64,000 nt of DNA from Ahaetulla prasina (taxonomy: Eukaryota > Chordata > Lepidosauria > Squamata > Colubridae). Of the stretch, positions 19,940 to 30,700 are shown in pieces. Both the position numbers and the translations under genes were made by a program. The notes under the pieces were generated by a model that worked only from the letters and a program-made list of their open reading frames with translations, was not told the origin of the DNA and searched no databases. Every line of letters starts with the position of its first letter. Within the stretch, counting starts at the first letter, position 1. The DNA lies in NCBI RefSeq assembly GCF_028640845.1, contig NC_080542.1, forward strand, positions 67,159,064-67,223,063. Direction: 5' to 3'.

Positions 19940-21804
19940 TTATGCCAGTCCCGCTTGAATAAATAAGTGTGTTTTAAGCTCATGACGGAAGGTCCGAAGA
20001 TCAGGCACTTGACGTAGGCCAGGGGGAAGTTCATTCCAGAGCGTCGCTGCCCCCACAGAGAAGGCCCTACTCCTGGGGGCCGCCAGCCGACACTGTTTGA
20101 CAGACGGCACCCTGAGGAGACCCTCTCTGTGAGAGCGTACAGGTCGGTGGGAGGCAAAGGGTAACAGCAGGCGGTCTCGTAAGTACCCGGGTCCTAAGCC
20201 ATGGAGCGCTTTAAAGGTGGTAACCAAAATCTTGAAGCGCACCCGAAAAACCACAGGAAGCCAGTGCAGACTATGGAGTAGTGATGTTACATGGGAGCCA
20301 TGAGCGGCTCCTGTTACTACTCGCGCAGCCACATTCTGGACTAACTGTAGCCTCCGGGTGCACCTCAAGGGCAGCCCCATGTAGAGAGCATTGCAGTAAT
20401 CCAACCTAGACATAACCAGAGCGTGAGTGACTGTGCATAAGGCAGCCTGGTCAAGGAAGGGACGCAACTGGCGCACCAAGCGAACTTGGTAAAAGGCCCT
20501 CCTGGAGACGGCCGCCAGATGTTCATCGAAGGACAGCCGTCCATCCAGGAGGATGCCCAAGTTGCGAACCATCTCCTTTGGGGCCACTAACTCGCCCCCG
20601 ACAGTCAGCTGCGGATGCATCTGACTGTACCGGGGTGCCGGCATCCACAGCCACTCCGTCTTGGAGGGATTGAGCTTGAGTCTATTTCTCCCCATCCAGA
20701 CCCGTACAGCTTCCAAGCACCGGGACAGCACTTTGACCGCTTCGTTGGGGTGGTCCGGGGTGGAAAAGTACAGCTGAGTATCATCAGCGTACAGATGATA
20801 ACTCACCCCGAAACCACTGATGACCTCGCCCAGCGGCTTCATATAGATATTGAACAGGGTAGGCGAGAGAATCGACCCCTGAGGCATCCCACAAGTGAGG
20901 TGCCACTGATGACCTCGCCCACTGACCTCATCAGCGGCCACTGATGACCTCGCCCAGCGGCTTCATATAGATATTGAACAGGGTAGGCGAGAGAATCGAC
21001 CCCTGAGGCACCCCACAAGTGAGGCGCCTTGCGGACGACCTCTGCCCCCCTGTCAACACCGTCTGCGACCGGTCAGAGAGATAGGAGAACCACCGATAAA
21101 CGGTGCCCCCCACTCCTAATCCCTCCAACCGGCGCAGCAGGATACCATGGTCGATGGTATCAAAAGCCGCTGAGAGATCTAATAGGACCAAGGCAGAGGA
21201 GCAACCCCTTTCCCTGGCCCTCCAGAAGTCATCCACCAACGCGACCAAAGCCATCTCTGTGCTGTACCCAGGCCGAAAGCCGGACTGGAACGGGTCTAGA
21301 TACACAGTTTCATCCAGTTACCGGGGTAATTGACATGCCACCACACTCTCTACAACCTTCGCCACAAAGCGAAGGTTGGAGACCGGACGATAATTACCTA
21401 AAACAGCTGGGTCCAGGGAAGGCTTCTTGAGGAGAGGTCTCACCACCGCCTCTTTCAAGGCGGCAGGGAAGACCTCCTCCAACGAGGAAGCATTAGTAAT
21501 CCCCTGGACCCAGCCTCGTGTCACTTCCTGAGCAGCCAGCACTAACCAGGAAGGACACGGGTCCAGTAAACATGTCGTTGCATGTAACCTCCCCAGCAAC
21601 CTGTCCACGTCCTCGAGAGCCACAGAATCAAACTCATCCCAAATAACCTCAACAAGACGCGACTCTGTCATCTCAGTTGGATCATCGCAATCTTGGTCCA
21701 AACTATCCTGAAGTTGAACGATTTTATCATATAGATAACCGTTAAACTCCTTAGCTCGTCCCTGTAAGGGGTCATCCCGTCCCCCTTGATGAAGAAGGGA
21801 ACGG
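19940..21804 (-). pseudogene. LINE ORF2, reverse transcriptase and C-terminus (outer copy)
   Basis: Read right to left, the linker (RSLLHQGGRDDPLQGRAKEF), the thumb/finger region and motif A (LLDLSAAFDTIDH, catalytic Asp intact) lie in 21318-21804 and 20931-21305, and motif C (LYADDTQLYF) in 19940-20941. The C-terminus ends THLFIQAGLA and a stop at 19940. Defects are a frameshift near 21315 and a 124-bp tandem duplication (20817-20903 repeated at 20941-21027) that repeats the PQGSILSPTLFNIYMKPLGE block and breaks the frame. All polymerase motifs survive, so decay is recent. Product: reverse transcriptase for target-primed copying of the element's RNA. Confidence 0.85.
20817..21027. repeat. 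124-bp-period tandem duplication inside LINE ORF2
   Basis: CTGATGACCTCGCCCAGCGG starts at 20817 and again at 20941, and both repeats continue to CACAAGTGAGG. The spacer at 20904-20938 holds degenerate pieces of the same unit (GATGACCTCGCCCACTGACC), so the duplication was not clean. Confidence 0.85.
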
Positions 21805-23814
21805 ATGGACCCTGAGAGGTTCCGGACGGAGCTTGGGCCGTTCCCTGAGGATCTTGCCCACGCCACGACTGAAGAACTCGTTGCGGCCTGGGAGCGAGCC
21901 GCGACGGGGGCTTTGAACCGTGTCGTGCCTTTGCGGCCTCTGACCCGGCGCAGATCTCACTTGGCTCCTTGGTTCTCTGAGGAGCTGAGGGAGATGAAAT
22001 GCCAGAGAAGACGCCTAGAGAGTACCTGGAGGTCTAGCCGTTCCGAGGCTGATCGGACACTAGTGAGATCTTTTACTAAGACCTACCTAGTGGCAATGAG
22101 GGAGGCGAAATGTTCCTATGTTTCCACCCTCATTGCATCGGCAGATAACCGCCCGGCCGCCCTGTTTCGGGTGACTCGCTCCCTCCTTCATCAGGAGGGG
22201 CGGGATGACCCCCTACAGGGACGTGCTGAGGAGTTTAACGGTTATCTATACGATAAAATCGTTCAGCTTCAGGATAGTCTAGACCAAAATTGCGATGATC
22301 CAAGTGGGATGGCAGAGGCACGTCTTGTTGAGGTTATTTGGGATGAGTTTGAGACTGTGGCTCTCGAGGACGTGGACAGGTTACTGGGGAGGCTACATGC
22401 GACCACATGTTTACTGGACCCGTGTCCTTCCTGGCTAGTGCTGGCTACTCAGGAAGTGACACGAGGCTGGCTCCGGGGAATTATAAATGCTTCATTGATG
22501 GAAGGGGTTTTCCCCGCTGCTTTGAAAGAGGCAGTGGTGAGACCCCTCCTCAAGAAGCCTTCCCTGGACCCAGCTATTTTGGGAAATTATCGTCCTGTCT
22601 CCAACCTTCGCTTTGTGGCGAAGGTTGTAGAGAGTGTGGTTGCATGGCAGCTTCCCCGGTACCTGGATGAAGCTGTCTATCTAGACCCATTCCAGTCCGG
22701 CTTCCGGGCCGGTCACAGTACGGAGACATCTTTGGTCGCGTTGGTGGATGACCTCTGGAGGGCCAGGGATAGGGGTTGTTCCTCTGCCCTGGTCCTATTA
22801 AATCTCTCAGCGGTGTTTGATACCATTGACCATGGTATCTTGCTGCACCGGTTGGAGGGGTTGGGAGTGGGAGGCACCGTTTATCGGTGGTTCTCCTCCT
22901 ATCTCTCCGACCGGTCGCAGACGGTGTTGACAGGGGGGCAGAGGTCGACCGCGAGGCACCTTACTTGTGGGGTGCCTCAGGGGTCAATTCTCTCGCCCCT
23001 CCTGTTCAACATCTACATGAAGCCGCTGGGTGAGGTCATCAGTGGTTTCGGGGTGAATTATCATCTGTACGCTGATGATACTCAGCTGTACTTTTCCACC
23101 CCGAACCACCCCAACGAAGCGGTCGAAGTGCTGTCCCGGTGTCTGGAAGCTGTACGGGTCTGGATGGGGAGAAACAGACTCAAGCTCAATCCCTCCAAGA
23201 CGGAGTGGCTGTGGATGCCGGCACCCCGGTACAGTCAGCTGCAGCCGCAGCTGGCTGTGGGGAGCGAGTTATTGGCCCCAACGGAGAGGGTGCGCAACTT
23301 GGGTGTCCTCTTGGATGGGCGACTGTCGTTTGACGATCATTTGGCGGCCGTCTCCAAGAGGGCCTTCCACCAAGTGCGCTTGGTGCGCCAGTTGCGCCCC
23401 TTTCTTGACCGGGATACCTTATGCACGGTCACTCATGCCCTTGTCACTTCCCGCTTGGACTATTGCAATGCTCTCTACATGGGGCTGCCCTTGAAGTGCA
23501 CCCGGAGGCTGCAGCTAGTCCAGAATGCAGCTGCGCGGGTAATAGTGGGGCAACTCGTTGCTCATGTAACACCAATCCTGCACAGCTTGCACTGGCTTCC
23601 TGTGGTCTTTCGGTGCGCTTCAAGATTTTGGTTACCACCTTTAAAGCGCCCATGGCTTAGGACCCGGTACTACGGGACCGCCTGCTGTTACCTTGTGCCT
23701 CCCACCGACCAGACGCTCACACAGAGAGGGCCTTCTCAGGGTGCCGTCCGCCAAGCAATGTCGGCTGGCGGCCCCAGGAAGGGCCTTCTGTTGGAGCTCC
23801 TACGCCTGGAATGA
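21805..23814 (+). CDS. LINE ORF2 reverse transcriptase (inner copy, 669 codons, mutated)
   Basis: A long open frame with the linker (residues 1-240), NYRP at 261-264, QSGFR at 297-301, motif A at 331-342, PQGS at 391-394 and LYADD at 421-425. The C-terminal region is normal to about residue 614 (LHWLPVVF), after which a frameshift near 23610 gives unrelated residues. The proper frame resumes in pieces at 23421-23660 and 23693-23902. The catalytic Asp of motif A is replaced by Asn (LLNLSAVFDTIDH, residue 333), so this polymerase should be inactive regardless of the frameshift. The endonuclease domain is absent because the copy is 5'-truncated, and the first ATG is an internal Met of ORF2. Confidence 0.85.
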   Translation: MDPERFRTELGPFPEDLAHATTEELVAAWERAATGALNRVVPLRPLTRRRSHLAPWFSEELREMKCQRRRLESTWRSSRSEADRTLVRSFTKTYLVAMREAKCSYVSTLIASADNRPAALFRVTRSLLHQEGRDDPLQGRAEEFNGYLYDKIVQLQDSLDQNCDDPSGMAEARLVEVIWDEFETVALEDVDRLLGRLHATTCLLDPCPSWLVLATQEVTRGWLRGIINASLMEGVFPAALKEAVVRPLLKKPSLDPAILGNYRPVSNLRFVAKVVESVVAWQLPRYLDEAVYLDPFQSGFRAGHSTETSLVALVDDLWRARDRGCSSALVLLNLSAVFDTIDHGILLHRLEGLGVGGTVYRWFSSYLSDRSQTVLTGGQRSTARHLTCGVPQGSILSPLLFNIYMKPLGEVISGFGVNYHLYADDTQLYFSTPNHPNEAVEVLSRCLEAVRVWMGRNRLKLNPSKTEWLWMPAPRYSQLQPQLAVGSELLAPTERVRNLGVLLDGRLSFDDHLAAVSKRAFHQVRLVRQLRPFLDRDTLCTVTHALVTSRLDYCNALYMGLPLKCTRRLQLVQNAAARVIVGQLVAHVTPILHSLHWLPVVFRCASRFWLPPLKRPWLRTRYYGTACCYLVPPTDQTLTQRGPSQGAVRQAMSAGGPRKGLLLELLRLE

Positions 23815-24023
23815 ACTTCCCCGGTTTCGTCAATTGCCTGATCTTCGGACCTTTCGGCGTGAGCTGAAAACGCACCTATTTATTCAAGCGGGACTGGATT
23901 GAAATTTTATTGGGGTATTTATGTTTTAAGATTTTAAATGGTTTTAAAATTTCGGCCACATTATAATATTTCTTTTTAACTTCTTTTTAATGTTTATATA
24001 TTGAATTTTTACTTGGCTGTACA

Positions 24024-24052
24024 CCGCCCTGAGTCCTCCGGGAGAAGGGCGG
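24024..24052 (+). other. Conserved LINE 3' UTR hairpin
   Basis: CCGCCCT pairs with AGGGCGG, with an inner TCC/GGA stem and a TCCG loop. The same hairpin occurs in five copies: 3626-3655 (+), 19766-19796 (-), here (+), 25364-25395 (-) and 62838-62868 (-). Changes fall mostly in the loop and internal bulge. In L2/CR1-clade LINEs such a 3' stem-loop is bound by the element's own reverse transcriptase. Confidence 0.8.
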
Positions 24053-24094
24053 TATAAAAATCGAAATAAATAAATAAATAATAAATAAATGGGT

Positions 24095-24924
24095 CACCCG
24101 AAACAAGGAGGCCGGGCGGTTATCTGCCGATGCAATGAGGGTGGAAATGTAGGAACATTTCGCCTCCCTCATTGCCACTAGGTAGGTCTTAGTAAAAGAC
24201 CTCACTAGTGTCCGATCAGCCTCGGAACGGCTAGACCTCCAAGTACTCTCTAGGCATCTTCTCTGGCGTTTCATCTCTCTCAGCTCCTCAGAAAACCAGG
24301 GGGCAATTGAGATCTACAGCGGGTCAGAGGCCGCAAAGGCACGACACGGTCCAAAGCCCTAGCCGCGGCCCGTTCCCAGGCCGCAACCAGTTCTTCAGTC
24401 GTGCCGTGGGTAAGATCCTCAGGAAACGGCCCAAGCTCCGTCAGGAACCTCTCCGGGTCCATCAGGCGCCTGGGACGGAACCAACGCATTGGCTCCGTCT
24501 CCCTGCGGGGGTGAGCGGCGGTCTGAAAGTCTAGGCGAAGAAGAAAATGATCTGACCATGACACCGGTACCTTCACTATATCTCCTAAAACCAGATCATT
24601 AACCCACTGACCAGAGATAAAAATCAGGTCTAGCGCGCCTCCCCCAATGTGTGTAGGGCCATCAGTTACTTGAATCAGGTCCAAGGCCATCATGGAGGCC
24701 TGGAACTCCTGAACCACCGTTGATGACAAGCCGGCCGATGGCAAGTTGAAATCCCCCAAGACCAAAAGTCTGGGAATCTCAACTGCCACGCCAGCAAGCA
24801 CCTCTAGTAGCTCAGGTAGGGCTGTAGTCACGCAGCAAGGAGCCAGGTACGTGATCAACAACCCCATCTCTGTTATACTGTGTGGATTGCCAGTATGATA
24901 CAACGTTTTAGAAATGAGGCACAA
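24095..24924 (-). pseudogene. LINE ORF2, endonuclease C-terminus and linker (outer copy)
   Basis: The frame 24280-24924 reads LVLGDFNLPSAG at about 24770-24735 and SDHFLLRLDF at about 24555-24525, the GDFN and SDH signatures near the end of the apurinic-type endonuclease domain. The linker (MDPERFLTELGPFPED) follows, then a frameshift near 24290, and the frame 23987-24274 continues to NRPASLFRVT. The first part of the endonuclease is missing. About 40 residues at the start (24924-24850) are flanking sequence. Confidence 0.8.
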
Positions 24925-24930
24925 ACAGTT

Positions 24931-25325
24931 GGTATTAAAAAGAGCAAAAGGCTTTGCTCACTGCCAGCTATAGTTCTTCTATACTGAATATCTTCCTATA
25001 TAAGCCAATAATTTGTTGGTTTGAGCTACATTATGCTTGATGGAAATTCTGGGATCAGTAGTCCAAATACATTTGGAGATAATTCTGAACAGCATTCATC
25101 AGGTTACATAACTGAATTTTAATTTGTCCTGGACTATAAGTCTGAGATGAATATAAAGCCTTCTGAAATGGAGAAAAGCACAATTTGGAAAAGTGTGGCA
25201 TAGACAAAAGGATGGGAGCATTTTAGGATCTGGTCTACATTTTGCAGATTACCTCTGTTAAAGATTGAAGATATGGGTATAACAGCCAGTTGCAAGACTA
25301 TTTGATTGTCAATATTTTTGTTCTC
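24931..25325. other. Non-coding stretch between LINE copies
   Basis: No gene or named repeat is visible. Confidence 0.4.
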
Positions 25326-25329
25326 CTTC

Positions 25330-26175
25330 TTTATTTATTTTATTTATTTTTCAAATTTATATACCGCCCTATCTCCCTAAGGACTCAGGGCGGTTCACAG
25401 GCAGTTAAAATACATATAAATACAAATTAAAAAACAACAATTAAAAAACTTATTCTATTGCCTAATTTAAAAACAATATAAATAATAAAAAACCCCTTAA
25501 AACCAATAACTTTAAAATCTAATCCAGTCCCGCGCAGATGAATAAGTGCGTTTTAAGCTCGCGACGAAAGGTTCGGAGGTCCGGAAGTTGACGAAGTCCT
25601 GGGGAGTTCGTTCCAGAGGTGGAGCCCCACAGAGAAGGCCCTTCCCTGGGTGCCGCCAGACGGCACTGCCTAGCTGACGGCACCCTGAGGAGTCCCTCTG
25701 TGGGAGCGCACGGTCGGTGAGAGGTATTTGGAAGCAGTAGGCGGTCCCGTAAATAGCCCGGCCCTATGCCATGGAGCGCTTTAAAGATTGTCACCAACAC
25801 CTTGAAGCGCACCCGGAAGGCCACAGGTAGCCAGTGCAGTCTGCGCAGGATAGGTGTAACACGGGAGCCCCGAGGGGCTCCCTCTATCACCCGCGCAGCC
25901 GCGTTCTGGACCAACTGAAGCCTCCGGATGCCTCTCAAGGGGAGCCCCATGTAGAGAGCATTGCAGTAATCCAGGCGAGACGTCACGAGGGTGTGAGTGA
26001 CCGTGCATAAGGCATCCCGGTCTAGAAAGGGGCGCAACTGGCGCACCAGGCGAACCTGGTGAAAAGCTCTCCTGGAGACGGCCGTCAAATGGTCTTCAAA
26101 AGACAGCCGTTCATCCAGGAGAACGCCCAGATTGCGCACCCTCTCCATCGGGGCCAATGACTCGCCCCCAACAGT
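25330..26175 (-). pseudogene. L2/CR1-group LINE, 5'-truncated copy
   Basis: Minus-strand frame of 212 codons (25519-26157) from NLGVLLDERLSFEDHL through LDYCNALYMGLPL and LHWLPVAFRVRFKVL to a stop after FICAGLD, then the 3' hairpin (25364-25395) and (TTTA)n tail. It starts downstream of the YADD motif, so it has no polymerase core. Small deletions after KALHGIGPGYLRDRLL alter the SHREGL region (SHRPCAPTEGLLRV). Its orientation is that of the outer LINE nearby, but it is an independent insertion. Confidence 0.85.
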
Positions 26176-27752
26176 TCTTCATTATAAATAGTAATAGTTG
26201 AAGCATTTTGAAATACAGATGGGTATACATACACTAAATTAAAATATGTCTGCAAACATATATACAATAGGCTTAGAGAAGCTTTAAGTTTAAGTGATCC
26301 AGTTCAGTAGATGGAAATCCAATTATAAGGCCTCGGGTTATGGCCACACTTCGGATCTTATCAAATTAAGCATGCAAATGTGTGTGGGGGGGAGTTAGGT
26401 TTGGCTATATAGCTGTAAAGAATCTTGCTAAAGAAATCACCTTAAAATAAAAGGAAAAATATTATGAAGGGATGTTTTCCAATAAGTTTTCTATCAATTC
26501 CTGAAAACTCACATCAGCCTGTTCACATCAGCCTTATAACAATATATATTATATAATGTTTCTTTTTATCAAAATATCATAGATTTGGTAATACCATGTA
26601 TTGTTAGCCTCAGTTTATAAAAATTGATTGAAATATTATACTTTAGAAAGTTAAGTACAGTCTTATTTTGTACTTACTGTAAATATTTTGAAATGTTGTT
26701 AGGCATGATTCACTATAATTTGGCCTGGAAGGAAAAATCCAGGCCAATTAACAACATCTGAAATAGGTGAAGGCTTTCACTGGCATCAGTATAGTTGGGA
26801 AAGATTAAATGATTTTCTCCTTACAATAAATTTTTGCTTTCTTGATTGAGCTATTTGCATTTAGAAAAAATATGGACATTAAATGCAGCTATGCATTTAT
26901 TCTGAATGAAGAGTTAATTGAACTCTGTATATTTGATATTAGTGTATGTACTTTGCTTAGTTCTCTATTAATGTCAGGGAAAATGTTTAAAAATGATGGG
27001 TTTGCAAGAAATTTGTATCATAATCTTGTATGTGCAAATTTTCTTACACATCTTCCTAATAATGCCTAGTTATTTACTATTCTAACTAAATTCACCTTCT
27101 TTGAAAAATTAGAAATGGAGGAATTTAGATATTAACATATCTAGACTTGTTTATTTACATCCAGTATACATTTAGGTTCTTGGAAAATAATTCTCAGACC
27201 TTTTACATCATACCAATTGTTCTGTCAAAGAATCACATCTTTGATCTCATCCTGTCAGAACGAAAAAGTTATATTTTTCCAGTAAGAGTATTTATACATT
27301 TATGTTCAAATAAGAGCATTGTGTTAGACTTATTAGCTAGTTTTTATATATAACTGAAACTGCAATAAGGTGTCAATATTTTTCCTGACATAATTATGCA
27401 ACATAAACAGAAGTAATTTGATTAGCAAAAAAATGGGATGTCAAACTTTTTATTAAGAAGACTACTCTTCACTGCCAGCATCTCAGTCGCAATTTTCCTC
27501 ATAATAGAATGCTCACTCATATTTAACCAAAACCTCTATGTAAGTCTTTGTGCCAGTCAAAATATAATCCTTATATATCCTAATCTTAACAATTACTCAG
27601 ACTTCTTCAGTAGTCAGCAATACCCCTTCATATACTCACCATTCCGTATCATATCTCACCTTGTGTCCAAAATTTGCTCTTTACCTTCAAAAACCAAAGT
27701 GAGGGAGTAGAAAATAACCATTTTTCAAAGCAATTAAGGTCGGGAAACTCCA
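26176..27752. other. AT-rich non-coding DNA, no gene seen
   Basis: Short plus-strand frames (26842-27069, 27147-27353, 27438-27710) are AT-rich, have no motifs and I do not support them as genes. No 3' LTR of Gypsy B is present in the last few hundred bases. Confidence 0.5.
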
Positions 27753-30700
27753 TCAGATTAAGACTGTAATAAACAAATCATTGCTTTCAACGTAATCACG
27801 CAAGTAGATTGGGCGTCTCCTGACTCTTTCGGACCTGCGCAATTCATTCTCTGGGAGTGAGTCGAGCTGACCGGAGGGACTGTCTGTTCCTCTCAGCTCC
27901 TCCTCTAGGCCATCCGGCCCTGGATTATTTGCAGAGTCGTCCCTGCTGTTTTCTGACGGAACCTGTTGGCGTCGCTGGACCTCCTGGAAGTCAGATAAGT
28001 CCCGCATTTGCCCCGGGTTTGAGTCAGCTGTGGATTCAAACATTGTATAGTCAGGGCCTGTTTCGTCTAATTCGGATTGTTCGGTTATGTGTTTTCTTAT
28101 TTGGTCTATGTGGCGCTTCCATACCCGGCCATCCTTTATCTCCACTAAATATGATTTGGGACCTGTTATTTCTAGGATTTTTCCTGCTAACCAGGTCGGG
28201 CCTTCGCTATAGTTGTGTGCCCACACTCGGTCGCCTATTGCCATCCCTCTTGTTTTATCGAGTGCCCCCTTGTAACCGTCTGGTGTGTAGTTCGGGTTTA
28301 AACGGTCTAGTGGGCACCTGAGTTTCCGACCCATTAATAACTCTGCTGGGCTTCTGCCAGTTGTGACACAGGGGGTTCTGTGTTGGACGGCCAGGAAGGT
28401 ATCGATTTTTGTTTGCCAGTCACCTGGCTTGATTCTGGACAATGCCTCTTTTGCGCTCCGGACGAAACGTTCTGCAAGGCCATTCGTCGCAGGGTGGAAA
28501 GGCGCCGAGAGGACATGCCGGATGCCCTCTTCTGCCAAGTACCCCTCAAACTGGGTTGCCGTGAATTGCGGGCCATTATCGGATACTAACGTGTCGGGCA
28601 ACCCATGGGTTACAAATAGGTGCCGTAGGACTGAGATCACTGCCTCGGCTGTCATGGATCTCATGAGAATGATTTCCAGCCATTTGGAGTTGGCATCGAC
28701 TACCACCAGAAAGGTTTGGCCGTGGAAGGGGCCGGCAAAATCGATGTGGATCCTAGACCAGGGCCCTTGGGGTCTCTCCCATTCCCGAACCGGGGCCGTT
28801 GGGGGTAGCGGTCTGGACTCCTGGCAGGCCTGGCATTTCCCTACCCTCTCAGCAATTTCCGAGTCCATTAAGGGCCACCACACATAGCTTCTCGCTAGAC
28901 CCTTCATCCTCACGATCCCTGGGTGACCTTCGTGAAGGAGATCCAACACCCTTTTCCTCAATCTCTCTGGGATCACCACTCGATCCCCCCATAGCAGGCA
29001 CCCCCCTTGAGCCGAAAGTTCCCCTCGTTTCTTTACAAACTCTTTAAAACACTCGCCCAGCGCAGCGGGCCACCCTCTTTGTACCCAACCAAGTACCGTT
29101 CGTATTGTAATGTCCTTATACGAAGCCCGAGCCACCTCTTTGGATGTGACTGGGCCAGAGTCCAAAGAGTCAATTAGTAGAACTGGTATTCCTGGAGTGG
29201 GGTCTTCAATAGTCTCTGGTAACGGGCATCTGCTCAGTGCGTCTGCGTGCCCTAAATCCTTTCCTGGCCGGTGTAGCAATTTGTAAGAATACGCTGCCAG
29301 GAAGATAGTCCATCGGGTCAGTCTTGGCGAAAGTGCCACGGGCGTTGGGCGGTCGCCTGCCAGCAGACCTAGCAAAGGTCTATGGTCCGTGATGATTTCA
29401 AAATCACGACCAAATACATACTCATGGAATTTCTTTACCCCTGCGACTATAGCCAAGGCTTCCTTATCAAGCTGGCTATAATTCCTTTCAGTTGATGACA
29501 TGGTTCGGGAGTAGTATGCAATGGGGGCTTCTGTGCCATTAGGTAACCTGTGGCTGAGCACAGCCCCCACCCCATAGGGAGATGCATCGCAGCTTAACAC
29601 TAGAGGTAGTGTGCCATTGTACTGGATAAGGAGGCTATCACTCGTTAGGAGATTTTTTACCCCTTCGAATGCCCTAGCTTCCGCCTTTCCCCAAGACCAT
29701 GCAGCCGTCTTAGCTAATAATTTATGCAGCGGCTCTGCTACTGTTGCCTTATTCCTTAAGAATACTGCGTAGAAGTTGACCAGACCCAAGAATGCCTGTA
29801 ACTCCGTTTTGTTCTTGGGCACCGGGGCCTTCCTGATGGCCCGTACCTTGCTCTCAGTGGGGTGAATCCCTTCCCTGTCTATCTGGTAGCCCAGGAATTC
29901 CACAGACTCAACCCCGATCTGACATTTGTTTAGTTTGACCGTGAGACCGGCAGACCGGAAAATGCCCAAAACTTTTCGCAGCCTCGCCCCTAATTCCTCT
30001 AGGTTTTCAGCGGATACCAGTACATCGTCAAAGTATGGTACCACCCCTGGTAGGCCCTGCAATAGCCGCTCCATCAGGTTCTGAAATAACCCTGGAGCTA
30101 CACTGACCCCAAACTGTAATCGGGTACACTTAAACGCCCCTCTGTGGGTCACAATTGTCTGCGCTTCGGCTGTGTTGCTGTCTACGGGCAGCTGTTGATA
30201 GGCTTGTGCCAGGTCTAGCTTGGCAAAAACTTGCCCTTGCCCCATTGAGTGCAGTAAGTGCTGTACCACCGGAACGGGGTAAGCACTCTTTTGCAACGCT
30301 TTGTTCAGCGTTGCCTTGTAGTCAGCGCAAATCCGGACCGATCCGTCCGGTTTGACTGGGGTGACTATGGGGGTCTCCCACTTAGCATGGTCAACTGGCA
30401 CTAGAATTCCCTGGTTTACTAGTTTGTCCAGTTCCCGGTCAATCCTGGGCTTTAGGGCGAACGGGACCCTCCTAGCCTTTAGGCGGATAGGGGCAACTTG
30501 GGGGTCTAAGTTAAAGGATATAGGGGTCCCCTTGTACTTGCCCAGGCAGTCTTTGAAAACGTCCCCAAACTCCTTCGTGAGTGCGTCTTTGAGGTCGACT
30601 TCGTTTCTGAAGATTCCGGTCACTCCCATGCCCAATGCTCGGAACCAGTCCAGTCCCAACAAGCTTGGCAGGGTCCCATCGACGATGGTGATGGGCAGAG

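Larger units (their letters stand above)
21805..24090 (+). mobile_element. L2/CR1-group LINE (inner copy), inserted antiparallel
   Basis: A 5'-truncated copy that starts at the codons MDPERF, a point just after the endonuclease domain, and runs to the hairpin and AAATAAATAAATA tail. It is embedded in a minus-strand copy of its own family. The target can be read on either side as GGGAACGG and GGGTCACCC, so the duplication is at most about two bases, as expected for CR1/L2-clade insertions. Together with the outer copy it forms an inverted repeat with arms of about 2 kb. Confidence 0.9.
19691..24930 (-). mobile_element. L2/CR1-group LINE (outer copy), interrupted by an inverted copy of itself
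   Basis: The outer element runs on the minus strand from an endonuclease remnant (24924-24095) into the polymerase region (21804-19940) and ends in the 3' hairpin and (TTTA)n tail (19691-19795). Between 21805 and 24090 lies a second, oppositely oriented copy. The reading before it (DNRPASLFRVT) and after it (RSLLHQGGRDDP) is continuous in the inner copy, proving that the outer copy was split by the insertion. The element is distinctly GC- and CpG-rich against an AT-rich background, suggesting youth. The 5' end is truncated within the endonuclease near 24860. Confidence 0.9.

Noticed and set aside
21029..21430. 133-codon plus-strand frame in the outer LINE
   Set aside because: Antisense shadow of the reverse transcriptase reading on the minus strand.
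28363..28887. 174-codon plus-strand frame opposite Gypsy B pol
   Set aside because: It is the complement of a well-supported integrase reading with all catalytic residues on the minus strand; its own sequence has no recognised domain.
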